A stretch of 21,236 nt of DNA from JBCBSZ01 sp039185015 (GCA_039185015.1 JBCDAU010000063.1:1-21236); one strand, 5' to 3'; positions 6,071-14,387 are shown, counted from the first letter of the stretch. A program made the numbers and translations. Notes: a model not told the origin generated them from the letters alone.

Positions 6071-7201
6071 TCATGCACTCGGCGGGTAGAGCCACGTCGT
6101 GGTGATGTCGTTCTTGATCGCCTTCGCATCGTCGCCCACCAGTCTGACCTGTCGCTCCCACCCCTCGGTGAACACGGCGCCCGCTGCGCCGAGGTCGAGG
6201 CAGGTGCCGTACGGCAGGGTCGTCAGCTCGATGAGCTCGACGCCGTGGAGATCGGCCACGGCGTTGCGTCCGGCGCAGCTGCCCTGCGGGATCGCGTGCT
6301 GGGCGCTCTGGGCGACCGGGTGCCCGGCTTCGTCGAGCGGTGCCGCGGTGTCGCCGGCGGCGAAGACGAACGGGACGTCCTGGACACGGAGGTACTGGTC
6401 GACGTCGAGCCGGCCGAGCGGGTCGAGATCCGTGGACAGGGTCGCGGTGAGTGGGCTGGCGCTCATCCCGGCCGTCCAGACGACGACGTCGGCCGGGAAC
6501 GATCCGCCGTCGTCGAGGGTGACCGTGCTTCCGTCGAAGCCGGCGATGGTGACGCCGGTGCGGGTCTCGATCTTCAGCTCGTGGAGCGCGGCCTCGATCT
6601 CGGGTCGGGGGTTGGCGCCGAGCTCGGGAGCGATGACGTCGGATCGTTCGAGGAGGACCACGTGGGCGGACGGCACCCGGGTGGGGAGCTCGCAGGCGAG
6701 CTCGATCCCGACGAAGCCGGCCCCGACCACGACCACGATCGCGTGCTCGGGCAACTCGGCGAGCCGACGATCCAAGGCCTCGGCGGCCGGGAGGGTGTCG
6801 ATGTCATGCAGGTGCGCGGCGTCGATCGGTGGCCGTCGAAGCTGACTGCCGGTCGCCAGGATCAGCCGGTCGTAGAGCAGCTCGTCCTCGGTGCCGGCGT
6901 CGTCGACGATGGTGACCGTCCGGGCTGCATCGTCGATGTCGGTCGCTTGCGCGCGCAGGTGGCCGATCCCTCGGGGCCCGAGGATCCCCCGCAGGGAGCG
7001 GGCGGTGTCGGCCGGAGCGCTCTCGTACAGCCGGGGCCGAGGCACGAACCGGTCGTCGGGGCTGACGACGTCGATCTGGACGGGGCCGAGAGCCGCTGCG
7101 GCCTCGGCTGCGGCGATCGCGGCCCACACACCGGCGAACCCGCCACCGAGGACGAGCAGACGGGGGGGTTGCGTCGCGGACTTCTTTTCGGGATGATCCA
7201 T
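6071..7201 (-). CDS. FAD-dependent NAD(P)H oxidoreductase, NDH-2-like
   Basis: This 376-residue protein has two Rossmann folds: an FAD site GGGFAG (19-24), the ATGS turn (116-119), an NAD(P)H site GAGFVG (160-165), and the second FAD contact FAAGDTA (280-286). The order and length fit the pyridine nucleotide-disulfide family (PF07992) and the branch that includes type II NADH dehydrogenases and quinone reductases. There is no CxxC redox pair near residue 50, so it is not a thioredoxin- or glutathione-reductase type. The C-terminus (ending TTTWLYPPSA) shows no membrane helix, so a quinone or soluble electron acceptor is likely but unproven. ATG 7201 was preferred over 7219 and 7255 because a TATTAT box ends 7 nt upstream of it and the extra residues are not family-like. 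It leads the Rrf2 operon and diverges from an alpha/beta hydrolase. Confidence 0.88.
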   Translation of the reverse strand: MDHPEKKSATQPPRLLVLGGGFAGVWAAIAAAEAAAALGPVQIDVVSPDDRFVPRPRLYESAPADTARSLRGILGPRGIGHLRAQATDIDDAARTVTIVDDAGTEDELLYDRLILATGSQLRRPPIDAAHLHDIDTLPAAEALDRRLAELPEHAIVVVVGAGFVGIELACELPTRVPSAHVVLLERSDVIAPELGANPRPEIEAALHELKIETRTGVTIAGFDGSTVTLDDGGSFPADVVVWTAGMSASPLTATLSTDLDPLGRLDVDQYLRVQDVPFVFAAGDTAAPLDEAGHPVAQSAQHAIPQGSCAGRNAVADLHGVELIELTTLPYGTCLDLGAAGAVFTEGWERQVRLVGDDAKAIKNDITTTWLYPPSA

Positions 7202-7221
7202 ATCCAGGATAATAACCATCC
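7191..7221. promoter_or_regulatory. 31-bp imperfect dyad between divergent genes, candidate Rrf2 operator
   Basis: The dyad is centred on A7206 and 11 of 15 base pairs match: GGATGnT at the left edge against AnCATCC at the right edge, and a perfect inner TATCC-A-GGATA. It covers the -10 boxes of both directions and the start codon of the oxidoreductase. Binding by the adjacent Rrf2 protein is inferred from position and symmetry. Confidence 0.62.
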
Positions 7222-7231
7222 ACATAAAGGA
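7208..7231 (+). promoter_or_regulatory. -10 box and Shine-Dalgarno of the divergent alpha/beta hydrolase
   Basis: GATAAT (7208-7213, 5 of 6 to consensus) overlaps the TATTAT of the opposite promoter. It would start a leader of about 23 nt carrying AAAGGA (7226-7231), 11 nt before the ATG. A -35 is weak (TTTTCG at 7185-7190). The two promoters share the same AT-rich core and cannot easily be used at once. Confidence 0.5.
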
Positions 7232-7237
7232 CGTCGA
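7209..7237 (-). promoter_or_regulatory. Promoter of the oxidoreductase-Rrf2 operon
   Basis: On the minus strand TCGACG (7237-7232) and TATTAT (7214-7209) are separated by 17 nt. The ATG lies 7 nt after the -10, so the transcript is probably leaderless. The -10 matches TATAAT at 5 of 6 positions in an otherwise GC-rich region. Confidence 0.62.
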
Positions 7238-7242
7238 GCACG

Positions 7243-8127
7243 ATGCCGAACACACCGCCCCTCACCGACCGCGAGCTCGCTGAGATCGCCAGCATCAACG
7301 AGTCCGGGCGACAGCCCGTCGTGCTCGTGCACGGCCTGTGGCTCCTCGCCGGCAGTTGGGACCGTTGGGTCGAGCTCTTCGAGCAGCACGGCTATGCGCC
7401 GCTCGCGCTCGACTGGCCCGACGATCCCGCCTCGGTCGCCGCCGCCAGAGAGCACCCTGATCAGCTGGCCGGCACCTCGATCCAGCAGGTGGTGGCCCGC
7501 GTCGAGGCGGCGATCGCCGAGCTCCAGCGACCCCCGGTGGTCGTCGGCCACTCCCTTGGCGGTCTCGTCGCGCAGATCGTCGCCGGACGAGGTCTCGCCG
7601 CAGCGACGGTGGCCATCGACCCCGTGCCCTTCAAGGGCATCCGCGGGTTGCCCCGTTCGGTCGTGAAGTCGTCGTTCCCCGTGCTCCGCAGCCCGCTCAA
7701 CCGCCGTCGGGCCGTGACGCTGAGCCTCGACCAGTTCGCCTACGGCTTCGCCAACGCCGTGACCGCCGACGAGGCGCGGGCCCTCCATGACGAGTTCCAC
7801 GTCGCTGCGCCGGGCCGCCCCGTCTTCCAGGTGGCCTTCGCGAACCTCTCGTTCTCCCGCGCGACGCGAGTGGTGACCCGCAACCCCGAGCGCGGTCCGC
7901 TGCTGATCGTGAGCGGTGGCGCCGACCACACCGTCCCACCGTCGCTGGCGAAGGCGGCTCACAAGAAGCAGGCGAAGAACGTCGGCACCACGGAGCTGAT
8001 CGAGATCATCGATGCCGGACACTCGCTCGTGATCGATCGACGCTGGGAGGAGGTCGCTCGGGCAGCGCTCGGCTTCCTCGAGCGCTGCGATCTCGATCAC
8101 GCAGGCGAGCAGGCCACCAGGTCGTAG
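7243..8127 (+). CDS. Alpha/beta hydrolase
   Basis: This 294-residue protein carries a full catalytic triad: Ser104 in GHSLGG (102-107), Asp228 in SGGADHTVP, and His260 in DAGHSLVID. HG at 30-31 provides the oxyanion hole after the first strand PVVLVHG. The cap segment (about 130-205) is of moderate size. No family-specific feature tells whether it is an esterase, haloalkane or epoxide enzyme; the halide-binding Trp next to the nucleophile of dehalogenases is absent. It shares a 41-bp divergent regulatory region with an NAD(P)H oxidoreductase and its Rrf2 regulator, so it probably belongs to the same redox- or electrophile-responsive unit. Its 3' end overlaps the convergent methyltransferase gene by 31 bp. 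Confidence 0.87.
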   Translation: MPNTPPLTDRELAEIASINESGRQPVVLVHGLWLLAGSWDRWVELFEQHGYAPLALDWPDDPASVAAAREHPDQLAGTSIQQVVARVEAAIAELQRPPVVVGHSLGGLVAQIVAGRGLAAATVAIDPVPFKGIRGLPRSVVKSSFPVLRSPLNRRRAVTLSLDQFAYGFANAVTADEARALHDEFHVAAPGRPVFQVAFANLSFSRATRVVTRNPERGPLLIVSGGADHTVPPSLAKAAHKKQAKNVGTTELIEIIDAGHSLVIDRRWEEVARAALGFLERCDLDHAGEQATRS

Positions 8128-8867
8128 ATCACGAACCCCGGGACCCGGCGCAGGTCGTCGTCACCGAGGCGGCGGATCTGGTCGTCGTCGGGCACGGGCT
8201 CGTGAAGGCGTCGGAGGCTGAAGCCCGCATCGAGGAAGGCGTTGACCGTCGTGCTCAACATCCGGTGGAAGTTCGTCACCAGTGCGCCGCCGGCGAGCGG
8301 GATCGAGCGGACCCCCTCGTCGGCGTAGTGGTCGACCGGGTAGTGGAGCTTCGTTCGCTCCTCGTCCCGGACCCACCCGATGCGGTGGACCGCCGTCGTC
8401 ATCGGAGCGAGGTTGCACACGACGAGTCGGCCATCGGAGTGAAGCACGCGACGTGCCTGCCGTGCGACGGCACCGAGGTCGGCGACGTCGACGAGCGAGA
8501 TGTAGGACACGGCGAGGTCGAAGCCGTCGTCGTCGACGCCGGCGAGCGACTCCATGTCGTCAACGAGGTACCGCTCGTTCGGGCTGCCCGCCGCGCGGGC
8601 ATGCTCGACGAACGCCGGCTGGAGGTCCACGCCGAGGACGCGTGCTCCTAGCGATCCCAGCATTCGGCAGAAGCGGCCCTCGCCGCAACCGAGATCGATC
8701 ACATCGATATCGGTCACGTCACCGACGACGTCGAGCATCCACTCGTCCAGCAGGTTCGCCCTGACGTTGTCGCCGGCGGAGCCGACCCGGTCGATCCAGG
8801 CCGGAGCGATCGACGCCCACTCAGCGGCCAGCTCCGCCTTGGTGGGGCTCGTCGGTCGGTCGTCCAC
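8097..8867 (-). CDS. Class I SAM-dependent methyltransferase
   Basis: This 256-residue protein has the Rossmann-type methyltransferase motif I VIDLGCGEGRF (56-66), an acidic residue ending strand 2 (Asp81 in VLGVDLQ), the DDMESL region that contacts adenine, and the strand-4 stretch DGFDLAVSYISLVDV (about 114-128). The order fits the Methyltransf_11/25 group of small-molecule methyltransferases. The acceptor is unknown. The start codon is GTG, preceded at 7 nt by CACACT on the same strand, which is a weak -10 candidate; the gene may instead be read through from the RraA-like gene 35 bp upstream. Its last 31 bp overlap the last 31 bp of the convergent alpha/beta hydrolase gene. Confidence 0.87.
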   Translation of the reverse strand: MDDRPTSPTKAELAAEWASIAPAWIDRVGSAGDNVRANLLDEWMLDVVGDVTDIDVIDLGCGEGRFCRMLGSLGARVLGVDLQPAFVEHARAAGSPNERYLVDDMESLAGVDDDGFDLAVSYISLVDVADLGAVARQARRVLHSDGRLVVCNLAPMTTAVHRIGWVRDEERTKLHYPVDHYADEGVRSIPLAGGALVTNFHRMLSTTVNAFLDAGFSLRRLHEPVPDDDQIRRLGDDDLRRVPGFVIYDLVACSPA

Positions 8868-8902
8868 GTCGATCAGTGTGGTCGCGGGCGAGCCGGCCCC
8901 GC

Positions 8903-9532
8903 TCAGTCCTCCAGGCCGAAGAGGCTCAATGTCGTCTCACCGCCCCGGATTCGCTCCATGGCGGTGCGCTCGGCGAGCTCACGCTCCTCGCCGCCCTCGA
9001 TGACGGCCTCCGCGTCCGCTTCCGGGATCACGACGACGCCGTCGACGTCGCCGACGACGAGATCGCCGGCGGTGATCGCCACGCCCCCGATCTCGATCGG
9101 TTCTCCGAGGCGGCCGTGGTCCAGCTCGCGGTCCTTGATGGTGCCGCGGATGCAGCGGCCCAGGGAGAAGACGGGGAAGTCGACCGTCGGGAGGTGGGCG
9201 TGGTCCCGTGACCCTCCTTGGAGCACGAGGCCGCCCAGCCGTCGTGTCTTCGCTGCGGTGCTGAGGATCTCGCCCCAGTACCCCCACTCGGGCTCGGTGT
9301 CGCCGGTCTCGACGACGAGCACGTCCTGCGGCTCGGCGGCGTAGAGCGCACGGTGCAGCCACAGGTTGTCGCCGGGAGGACAGCGCACCGGGTAGGCAGG
9401 CCCGGCGATCTGCCAGGTCGGGTCGGCCGGCAGGATCGCAGGCGGGAGCGCCCCGATCCTGCCTGCGGCCTCGTGGATGGTCGCGCTGCCGAGTACGGAG
9501 GCGATGGTGAATCGGTCGTCGCTGAGTGTCAC
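8903..9532 (-). CDS. RraA-fold protein (HMG/CHA aldolase or demethylmenaquinone methyltransferase-like family)
   Basis: This 209-residue protein shows the RraA-family core: an N-terminal helix SATIHEAAGRIGALP, GPAYPVRCPPGDNLWLHRAL, WGEILSTAAKTRRLGGLVLQGGSRD (about 86-110) and DLVVGDVDGVVVIPEA near the end. Arg109-Asp110 with the preceding glycines match the substrate- and metal-binding motif of the class II pyruvate aldolases of this fold, so an aldolase or decarboxylase role on a keto acid is plausible. A role as an RNase E inhibitor is unlikely in this background. The start is GTG 9532; its first bases overlap the stop of a short upstream ORF (GTGA), so it is probably translated by coupling. 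The methyltransferase lies 35 bp downstream on the same strand. Confidence 0.87.
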   Translation of the reverse strand: MTLSDDRFTIASVLGSATIHEAAGRIGALPPAILPADPTWQIAGPAYPVRCPPGDNLWLHRALYAAEPQDVLVVETGDTEPEWGYWGEILSTAAKTRRLGGLVLQGGSRDHAHLPTVDFPVFSLGRCIRGTIKDRELDHGRLGEPIEIGGVAITAGDLVVGDVDGVVVIPEADAEAVIEGGEERELAERTAMERIRGGETTLSLFGLED

Positions 9533-9720
9533 GGTCGTGCTCCGGTGTCGGGTTCGTCGGGGAGGAGCATCGTGTCGTAGTCGCCGCCCAGGACCGCGCT
9601 GACGGGTGCTCCCGTGTCGAGTTCGATCGCCATCGCCGTTTCGCTGCGGCGGTCCATCGCGTCGGACAGCGCAGGGGTGTCGACCGCCGCCAGGCGCGTC
9701 CGGGTCGCGTCGTCATCCAT
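9529..9720 (-). CDS. Short ORF with RraA-like N-terminal helix (small protein or gene remnant)
   Basis: This 63-residue ORF starts at ATG 9720 (a GTG at 9726 is also possible) and overlaps the RraA-like gene by 4 nt. The stretch RLAAVDTPALSDAMDRR looks like the first helix of RraA-fold proteins, which typically read LxxLdTatvsDALdr. The remainder (ELDTGAPVSAVLGGDYDTM, then LLPDEPDTGARP) does not continue the family. The frame closes with a stop 4 codons upstream of the ATG. It may be a real coupled small protein, or the stump of a second RraA-type gene left by duplication and deletion. Codon usage looks like the neighbours. No clear promoter or Shine-Dalgarno precedes it. Confidence 0.5.
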   Translation of the reverse strand: MDDDATRTRLAAVDTPALSDAMDRRSETAMAIELDTGAPVSAVLGGDYDTMLLPDEPDTGARP

Positions 9721-9726
9721 CTGCAC

Positions 9727-9914
9727 CCATCATCGGCTGGATCGAACGGCGAGATCCACCGGCGTGCCCGGCTGACACAGCCCGTTCGTATCCTCCGCTC
9801 GTGTCTCGCTTCCTCGATGCTCCGCCCTGCCTCCGGCAGGTCTGCGCATCCGCTCGCTCGACAGGCCGCTCGGGCCCCGCCTCGCCTTCCGGCTCGGCTT
9901 CGTAGGCTGGTCCG
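9727..9914. other. Divergent intergenic region before lhr
   Basis: This 188-bp gap separates the RraA-type genes (-) from lhr (+). It holds a hairpin CCTGCC, loop TCC, GGCAGG (9826-9840), a stray TATCCT at 9789-9794 and CTGACA at 9772-9777 that are too close together (11 nt) to form one promoter, and the lhr -10 box at its right end. I see no ORF of quality here. Confidence 0.5.
9903..9908 (+). promoter_or_regulatory. -10 box of lhr (leaderless type)
   Basis: TAGGCT is followed by 6 nt and the ATG at 9915, the same geometry as upstream of lipoprotein A and the substrate-binding protein. No clear -35 or Shine-Dalgarno is present. Confidence 0.48.
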
Positions 9915-12900
9915 ATGGCCTCCGCGGACCCCCTCGCCGGCTTCTCGCCTGTGGTGCGGGAGTGGTTCACCACCACCTTCGCCGAGGCCACGCCGCCTCA
10001 GGCGGGCGGTTGGCCGGCCATCTCGCGGGGCGAGAACGTCCTGATCACGGCGCCGACGGGGTCGGGCAAGACGTTGGCGGCGTTCCTGGCCGGCATCGAC
10101 CGCCTGGTCACCGATGACGTGCCGGACAAGGAGCGTCGCTGCCGGATCCTCTACATCTCGCCGCTACGGGCGCTCGCCGTCGACGTCGAGAAGAACCTCC
10201 GGGCGCCGCTCCGAGGCATCGCCCTGGCGGCCGAGCGGATGGGCATCGACGTCCACGAGCCCGTCGTCGGCATGCGCACCGGCGACACCGACCAGCGCGA
10301 ACGCCAGCGCCTGGTCCGCCACCCACCCGACCTGCTGATCACCACGCCCGAGTCGCTGTTCCTGATGCTCACCTCACGAGCCCGGGAGACGCTGCGGGGC
10401 GTGCAGGCGGTGATCATCGACGAGATCCACGCGGTCGCTGCGACCAAGCGGGGCTCGCACCTGGCCGTCTCGTTGGAACGTCTCGCCGAGCTGACCGAGG
10501 GGCCGTTCCAGCGCATCGGGCTCTCGGCCACGCAGCGGCCGCTGTCCGAGATCGCCACCTTCCTCGGTGGCTCCGAGGCGCCGGGCAGGCCCCGCCCGGT
10601 CACCATCGTCGACGAGGGTTCCCGCAAGACCCTCGAGGTCGAGGTCGTCATCCCGGTGGAGGACATGTCGTCGCTCGGCGAGCGCGACGAGTCGCTGGGC
10701 GGGGAGGCCTCGTTCGAGCCGCCCCGCAAGTCGATCTGGCCGGCGATCCACCCGCGCCTGCTCGAGCTGATCCTCGCCCACCGCACCACGCTCGTGTTCT
10801 GCAACTCCCGCCGCCTCGCCGAGCGGCTCGCCACCCGGCTCAACGAGTTGCACACCGATGGCGAGAACCGGGCGGGCGAGTCCGACGGCCGCAGCGCGCC
10901 CTCGGGTGAGGAGCTGGTCAAGGCCCACCACGGCTCGCTGTCCCGCGAGCAGCGGCTCACGCTCGAGGACGACCTCAAGGCCGGTCGTCTTCGGGCGCTC
11001 GTCGCCACCAGCTCGTTGGAGTTGGGCATCGACATGGGCGCCGTCGACCTGGTCGTGCAGGTCGAGTCGCCCGGTGCGGTGTCCCGAGGTCTGCAACGCA
11101 TCGGTCGAGCCGGCCACCAGGTCGGCGCCCCGTCCAAGGGCACCATCTTCCCCAAGCATCGAGGCGACCTCCTCGAGGCGGCGGTCGTCGTCCGGCGCAT
11201 GCTCGACGGTGAGATCGAGCACATGCGCTACCTCCGCAACCCGCTCGACGTGCTCGCCCAGCAGATCGTCGCCATCGCCTCGGTCGAGGAGTGGGGCGTC
11301 GAGGACCTGCTCGGGCTCCTTCGTCGGAGCGCCCCGTTCGCCGAGCTGTCCGACGAGGTCGCCGGCTCCGTGCTCGACCTGCTCGCCGGGCGCTACCCGT
11401 CCGAGGAGTTCGCCGAGCTGCGTCCCCGCATCGTCTGGGACCGGGTCGACGGCCGGGTCCGGGCTCGTGACGGGGCCGCCCGCCTCGCCGTCACCAACGC
11501 CGGCACCATCCCCGACCGGGGCCTCTTCGGGGTCTTCCTCCCCGACGGCAAGCGGGTCGGCGAGCTCGACGAGGAGATGGTCTACGAGTCCCGCCCCGGC
11601 GAGACCTTCCTGCTCGGCGCCACCACCTGGCGCATCGAGGACATCGGCTTCGATCGGGTCACGGTCACGCCTGCGCCCGGCCAACCGGGGAAGATGCCGT
11701 TCTGGCACGGCGACAAGCCCGGCCGCCCCTTGGAGCTCGGTCGTGCCGTCGGCGCCTTCGCTCGCGAGCTGACCGACCTCGACCGTCCCGATGCGCTCGA
11801 TCGCCTCGCCGCTGAGCACGGCCTCGACGAGTGGGCCGCCGAGAACCTCCTCGAGTACCTGGCCGAGCAACGTGCGGCCACGACGGCGCTGCCCGACGAC
11901 CGCACCATCGTCGTCGAGCGCTTCCGCGACGAGATCGGTGACTGGCGGGTCTGCGTCCTGTCGCCCTTCGGTGCCCAGGTGCACGCTCCCTGGGCGATCG
12001 CCCTGCAGGCCCGGTTGGAGGAGACCTACGAGCAGCCGGTCGAGCTGCTCTGGTCCGACGACGGCATCGTCATCCGCCTCCCCGAGGCCTACGACACCCT
12101 CCCGGTCGAGGAGCTGCTGATCGACCCCGACGAGATCACCGACCTCGTCGTCGCCCAGCTCCCCAACACGGCGATGTTCGCCTCCCGCTTCCGGGAGGTG
12201 GCCGGCCGAGCCCTGCTGCTGCCCCGCCGTCGGCCCGGGCAGCGCACCCCGCTGTGGCAGCAGCGTCAGCGCGCCGCCGACCTGCTGCGGGTCGCGGCGA
12301 AGTACCCGTCGTTCCCGATGCTCCTGGAGACCACCCGCGAGTGCCTCCAGGACGTCTTCGACGTGCCCGCGCTCGCTGGCCTGCTGCGAGACCTTCGCAG
12401 CCGCAAGGTCAAGGTCGTCGCCGTCGACACCGACCACGCCTCCCCCTTCGCGCAGTCGCTGCTGTTCGGCTGGATCGGCGCGTACATGTACGAGGGCGAT
12501 GCCCCGCTGGCCGAGCGCCGTGCCGCCGCACTCGCCCTCGACCGCGACCTGCTCAACGACCTCCTCGGCGCCGAGGAGCTGCGCGAGCTCATCGACCCCG
12601 ACGTGCTCGCCGAGCTCGAGCTGGAGCTGCAGTGCCTCGTCGAGGGACGGCGAGCCCGCGACGTCGACGAGGTCCACGACCTCCTCCGTCGCCTCGGCGA
12701 CCTGTCGATGGCCGAGCTCGCCGCCCGCTGCGAACCGATCGACGTCGACGCCGCCGTCCAACGGCTCGCCGAGGAGCGGCGAGCCATCCTCATCGGCCTC
12801 GGCGGCGAGGAGCGCTGGGCCGCAGCCGAGGACGCCGCCCGGTTCCGCGATGCCCTGGGATGCGCGCTCCCCGTCGGCCTGCCGGCGGTGTTCACCGAGC

Positions 12901-14387
12901 CGGTCGACGACCCGCTGCGGGAGCTGGTCGCCCGCTACGCCCGGACCCACGGCCCGTTCCTGCCCGGCGAGATCGCGGCTCGTCTGGCCGCCCCGATCGA
13001 ACGCATCAACGGCGCGCTCGCCCGGCTCTCCGACGAGGGCCGGATCGTCAAGGGCGAGTTCCGCCCGACCGGCGCCGAGCGCGAGTGGTGCGACGTCGAC
13101 GTCCTGCGCGTCCTTCGCCGGCGGTCGCTCGCCGCGCTGCGTCACGAGGTCGAGCCGGTCGAGCAGAGCGCCTTCTCCCGCTTCCTCGTCTCGTGGCAGG
13201 CCGCCGATCGGTCACGTCGTGGCGGCGAGGCGCTCCTCGACGCCCTCGACCAGCTCCAGGGCGCGGCCATCCCGGCGTCGGTCCTGGAGTCCGACGTGCT
13301 GCCCAGCCGGGTGCCCGGCTACTCGCCGGCCGACCTCGATGCGCTCCTCGCCGCCGGTGAGCTGCTCTGGACCGGTGGCGGCGCGATCGGCGCATCCGAC
13401 GGCCGCATCCGCCTCGCCTACCGAGACCACGCCCCGTTGCTGCTGCCCCCGGTTCCCGAGGAGGCACCGTCGGAGGAGATCCACGTCCGACTCCGCGAGC
13501 ACCTCGCCGAGCGGGGCGCGTCGTTCTGGCCGGACCTGCTCGCGGCGTCCGGCGTTCCCGACGAGGGCACCGTGCTCGAAGGCCTCTGGGACCTGGTCTG
13601 GGCGGGCGAGGTCACCAACGACACCTTCGCCCCGGTGCGGGCCGTGGTCGGCGGCGCTCGCACCAGCGGCAAGGGCCGGGGTCGCGGCCGCGGCGGCCGA
13701 CCTCGCCCCGGGCGCCTCACCCGACTCGGCCCGCCGGCGGGTGCCGGTCGATGGTCGCTCGTCGCGCCCGTCCTCGAGCCCCGGCCCACGCCCACCGAGC
13801 TCGCCCACGCACGCGCCCTCCAGCTCCTGGAGCGGCACGGCGTGCTCACTCGTGAGGCGGCGCTCGCCGAGGGCGTCGAGGGCGGGTTCGCGGGCGTCTA
13901 CGGCATCCTCAGCGCGCTGGAGGAGCGGGGCCAGCTGCGGCGGGGCTACTTCGTCGCCGGTCTCGGCGCCGCCCAGTTCGCGCTCCCCGGAGCGGTCGAC
14001 CGGGTCCGAGGTCACCGCGAACCCGAGGAGGGGGCCGACGCCGTCGCCCTCGCCGCCGTCGACCCGGCCCAGCCGTACGGTGCCGGGCTCGCGTGGCCGG
14101 ACAGCGCAGGGCGGCCGTCACGCTCGGCCGGCGCCTACGTCGTGCTCGTGGACGGCGAGGCGCACGCGTTCCTCGAACGAGGGGCGCGCAGCCTCGTGCT
14201 CTTCCCGGGGGCCGCCGAGGACGATCGCTGGATCCTCGCGCTCCAACGACTGGTCAAGGACGGCCGCCTCCGCCAGGTCGAGGCCCGCAAGGTCGACGGT
14301 GAGCCGTGGGGTGACTCGCCCGTCACCGCCCGGCTCGTCGATCACGGCTTCCAGCTCGGCTACCAGGGCCCCATCTTCCGGGGCTGA
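9915..14387 (+). CDS. lhr: Large ATP-dependent helicase Lhr
   Basis: This 1490-residue protein has the length of bacterial full-length Lhr (about 1500). The Lhr core comprises two RecA domains: Walker A APTGSGKT (46-53), ISPLRALAVDVEKNL (motif Ia), TTPESL, Walker B DEIH (169-172), motif III SAT (204-206), and in the second domain ATSSLELGIDMG and QRIGRAGHQVG (motif VI). A winged helix and the Lhr-specific domain follow, then a long Lhr C-terminal region. Around residue 1250 a basic low-complexity linker (GKGRGRGRGGRPRPGR) separates the last domains. Lhr is an ATP-driven 3'-5' translocase that unwinds RNA:DNA hybrids and, in mycobacteria, is induced by DNA damage. In Mycobacterium tuberculosis lhr lies beside nei; here nei is about 4.5 kb downstream. 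A long minus-strand ORF inside the gene is a codon-bias shadow. Confidence 0.97.
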   Translation: MASADPLAGFSPVVREWFTTTFAEATPPQAGGWPAISRGENVLITAPTGSGKTLAAFLAGIDRLVTDDVPDKERRCRILYISPLRALAVDVEKNLRAPLRGIALAAERMGIDVHEPVVGMRTGDTDQRERQRLVRHPPDLLITTPESLFLMLTSRARETLRGVQAVIIDEIHAVAATKRGSHLAVSLERLAELTEGPFQRIGLSATQRPLSEIATFLGGSEAPGRPRPVTIVDEGSRKTLEVEVVIPVEDMSSLGERDESLGGEASFEPPRKSIWPAIHPRLLELILAHRTTLVFCNSRRLAERLATRLNELHTDGENRAGESDGRSAPSGEELVKAHHGSLSREQRLTLEDDLKAGRLRALVATSSLELGIDMGAVDLVVQVESPGAVSRGLQRIGRAGHQVGAPSKGTIFPKHRGDLLEAAVVVRRMLDGEIEHMRYLRNPLDVLAQQIVAIASVEEWGVEDLLGLLRRSAPFAELSDEVAGSVLDLLAGRYPSEEFAELRPRIVWDRVDGRVRARDGAARLAVTNAGTIPDRGLFGVFLPDGKRVGELDEEMVYESRPGETFLLGATTWRIEDIGFDRVTVTPAPGQPGKMPFWHGDKPGRPLELGRAVGAFARELTDLDRPDALDRLAAEHGLDEWAAENLLEYLAEQRAATTALPDDRTIVVERFRDEIGDWRVCVLSPFGAQVHAPWAIALQARLEETYEQPVELLWSDDGIVIRLPEAYDTLPVEELLIDPDEITDLVVAQLPNTAMFASRFREVAGRALLLPRRRPGQRTPLWQQRQRAADLLRVAAKYPSFPMLLETTRECLQDVFDVPALAGLLRDLRSRKVKVVAVDTDHASPFAQSLLFGWIGAYMYEGDAPLAERRAAALALDRDLLNDLLGAEELRELIDPDVLAELELELQCLVEGRRARDVDEVHDLLRRLGDLSMAELAARCEPIDVDAAVQRLAEERRAILIGLGGEERWAAAEDAARFRDALGCALPVGLPAVFTEPVDDPLRELVARYARTHGPFLPGEIAARLAAPIERINGALARLSDEGRIVKGEFRPTGAEREWCDVDVLRVLRRRSLAALRHEVEPVEQSAFSRFLVSWQAADRSRRGGEALLDALDQLQGAAIPASVLESDVLPSRVPGYSPADLDALLAAGELLWTGGGAIGASDGRIRLAYRDHAPLLLPPVPEEAPSEEIHVRLREHLAERGASFWPDLLAASGVPDEGTVLEGLWDLVWAGEVTNDTFAPVRAVVGGARTSGKGRGRGRGGRPRPGRLTRLGPPAGAGRWSLVAPVLEPRPTPTELAHARALQLLERHGVLTREAALAEGVEGGFAGVYGILSALEERGQLRRGYFVAGLGAAQFALPGAVDRVRGHREPEEGADAVALAAVDPAQPYGAGLAWPDSAGRPSRSAGAYVVLVDGEAHAFLERGARSLVLFPGAAEDDRWILALQRLVKDGRLRQVEARKVDGEPWGDSPVTARLVDHGFQLGYQGPIFRG

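Noticed and set aside
9772..9794. CTGACA and TATCCT as an lhr promoter
   Set aside because: Only 11 nt separate them, far below the 16-19 nt needed; the TAGGCT box next to the ATG fits better.
10374..13145. A 923-codon open frame on the minus strand inside lhr
   Set aside because: It is antisense to a clear full-length helicase, has a Gly/Glu/Val/Asp-rich composition typical of a mirrored GC-rich codon pattern, and shows no family motif.
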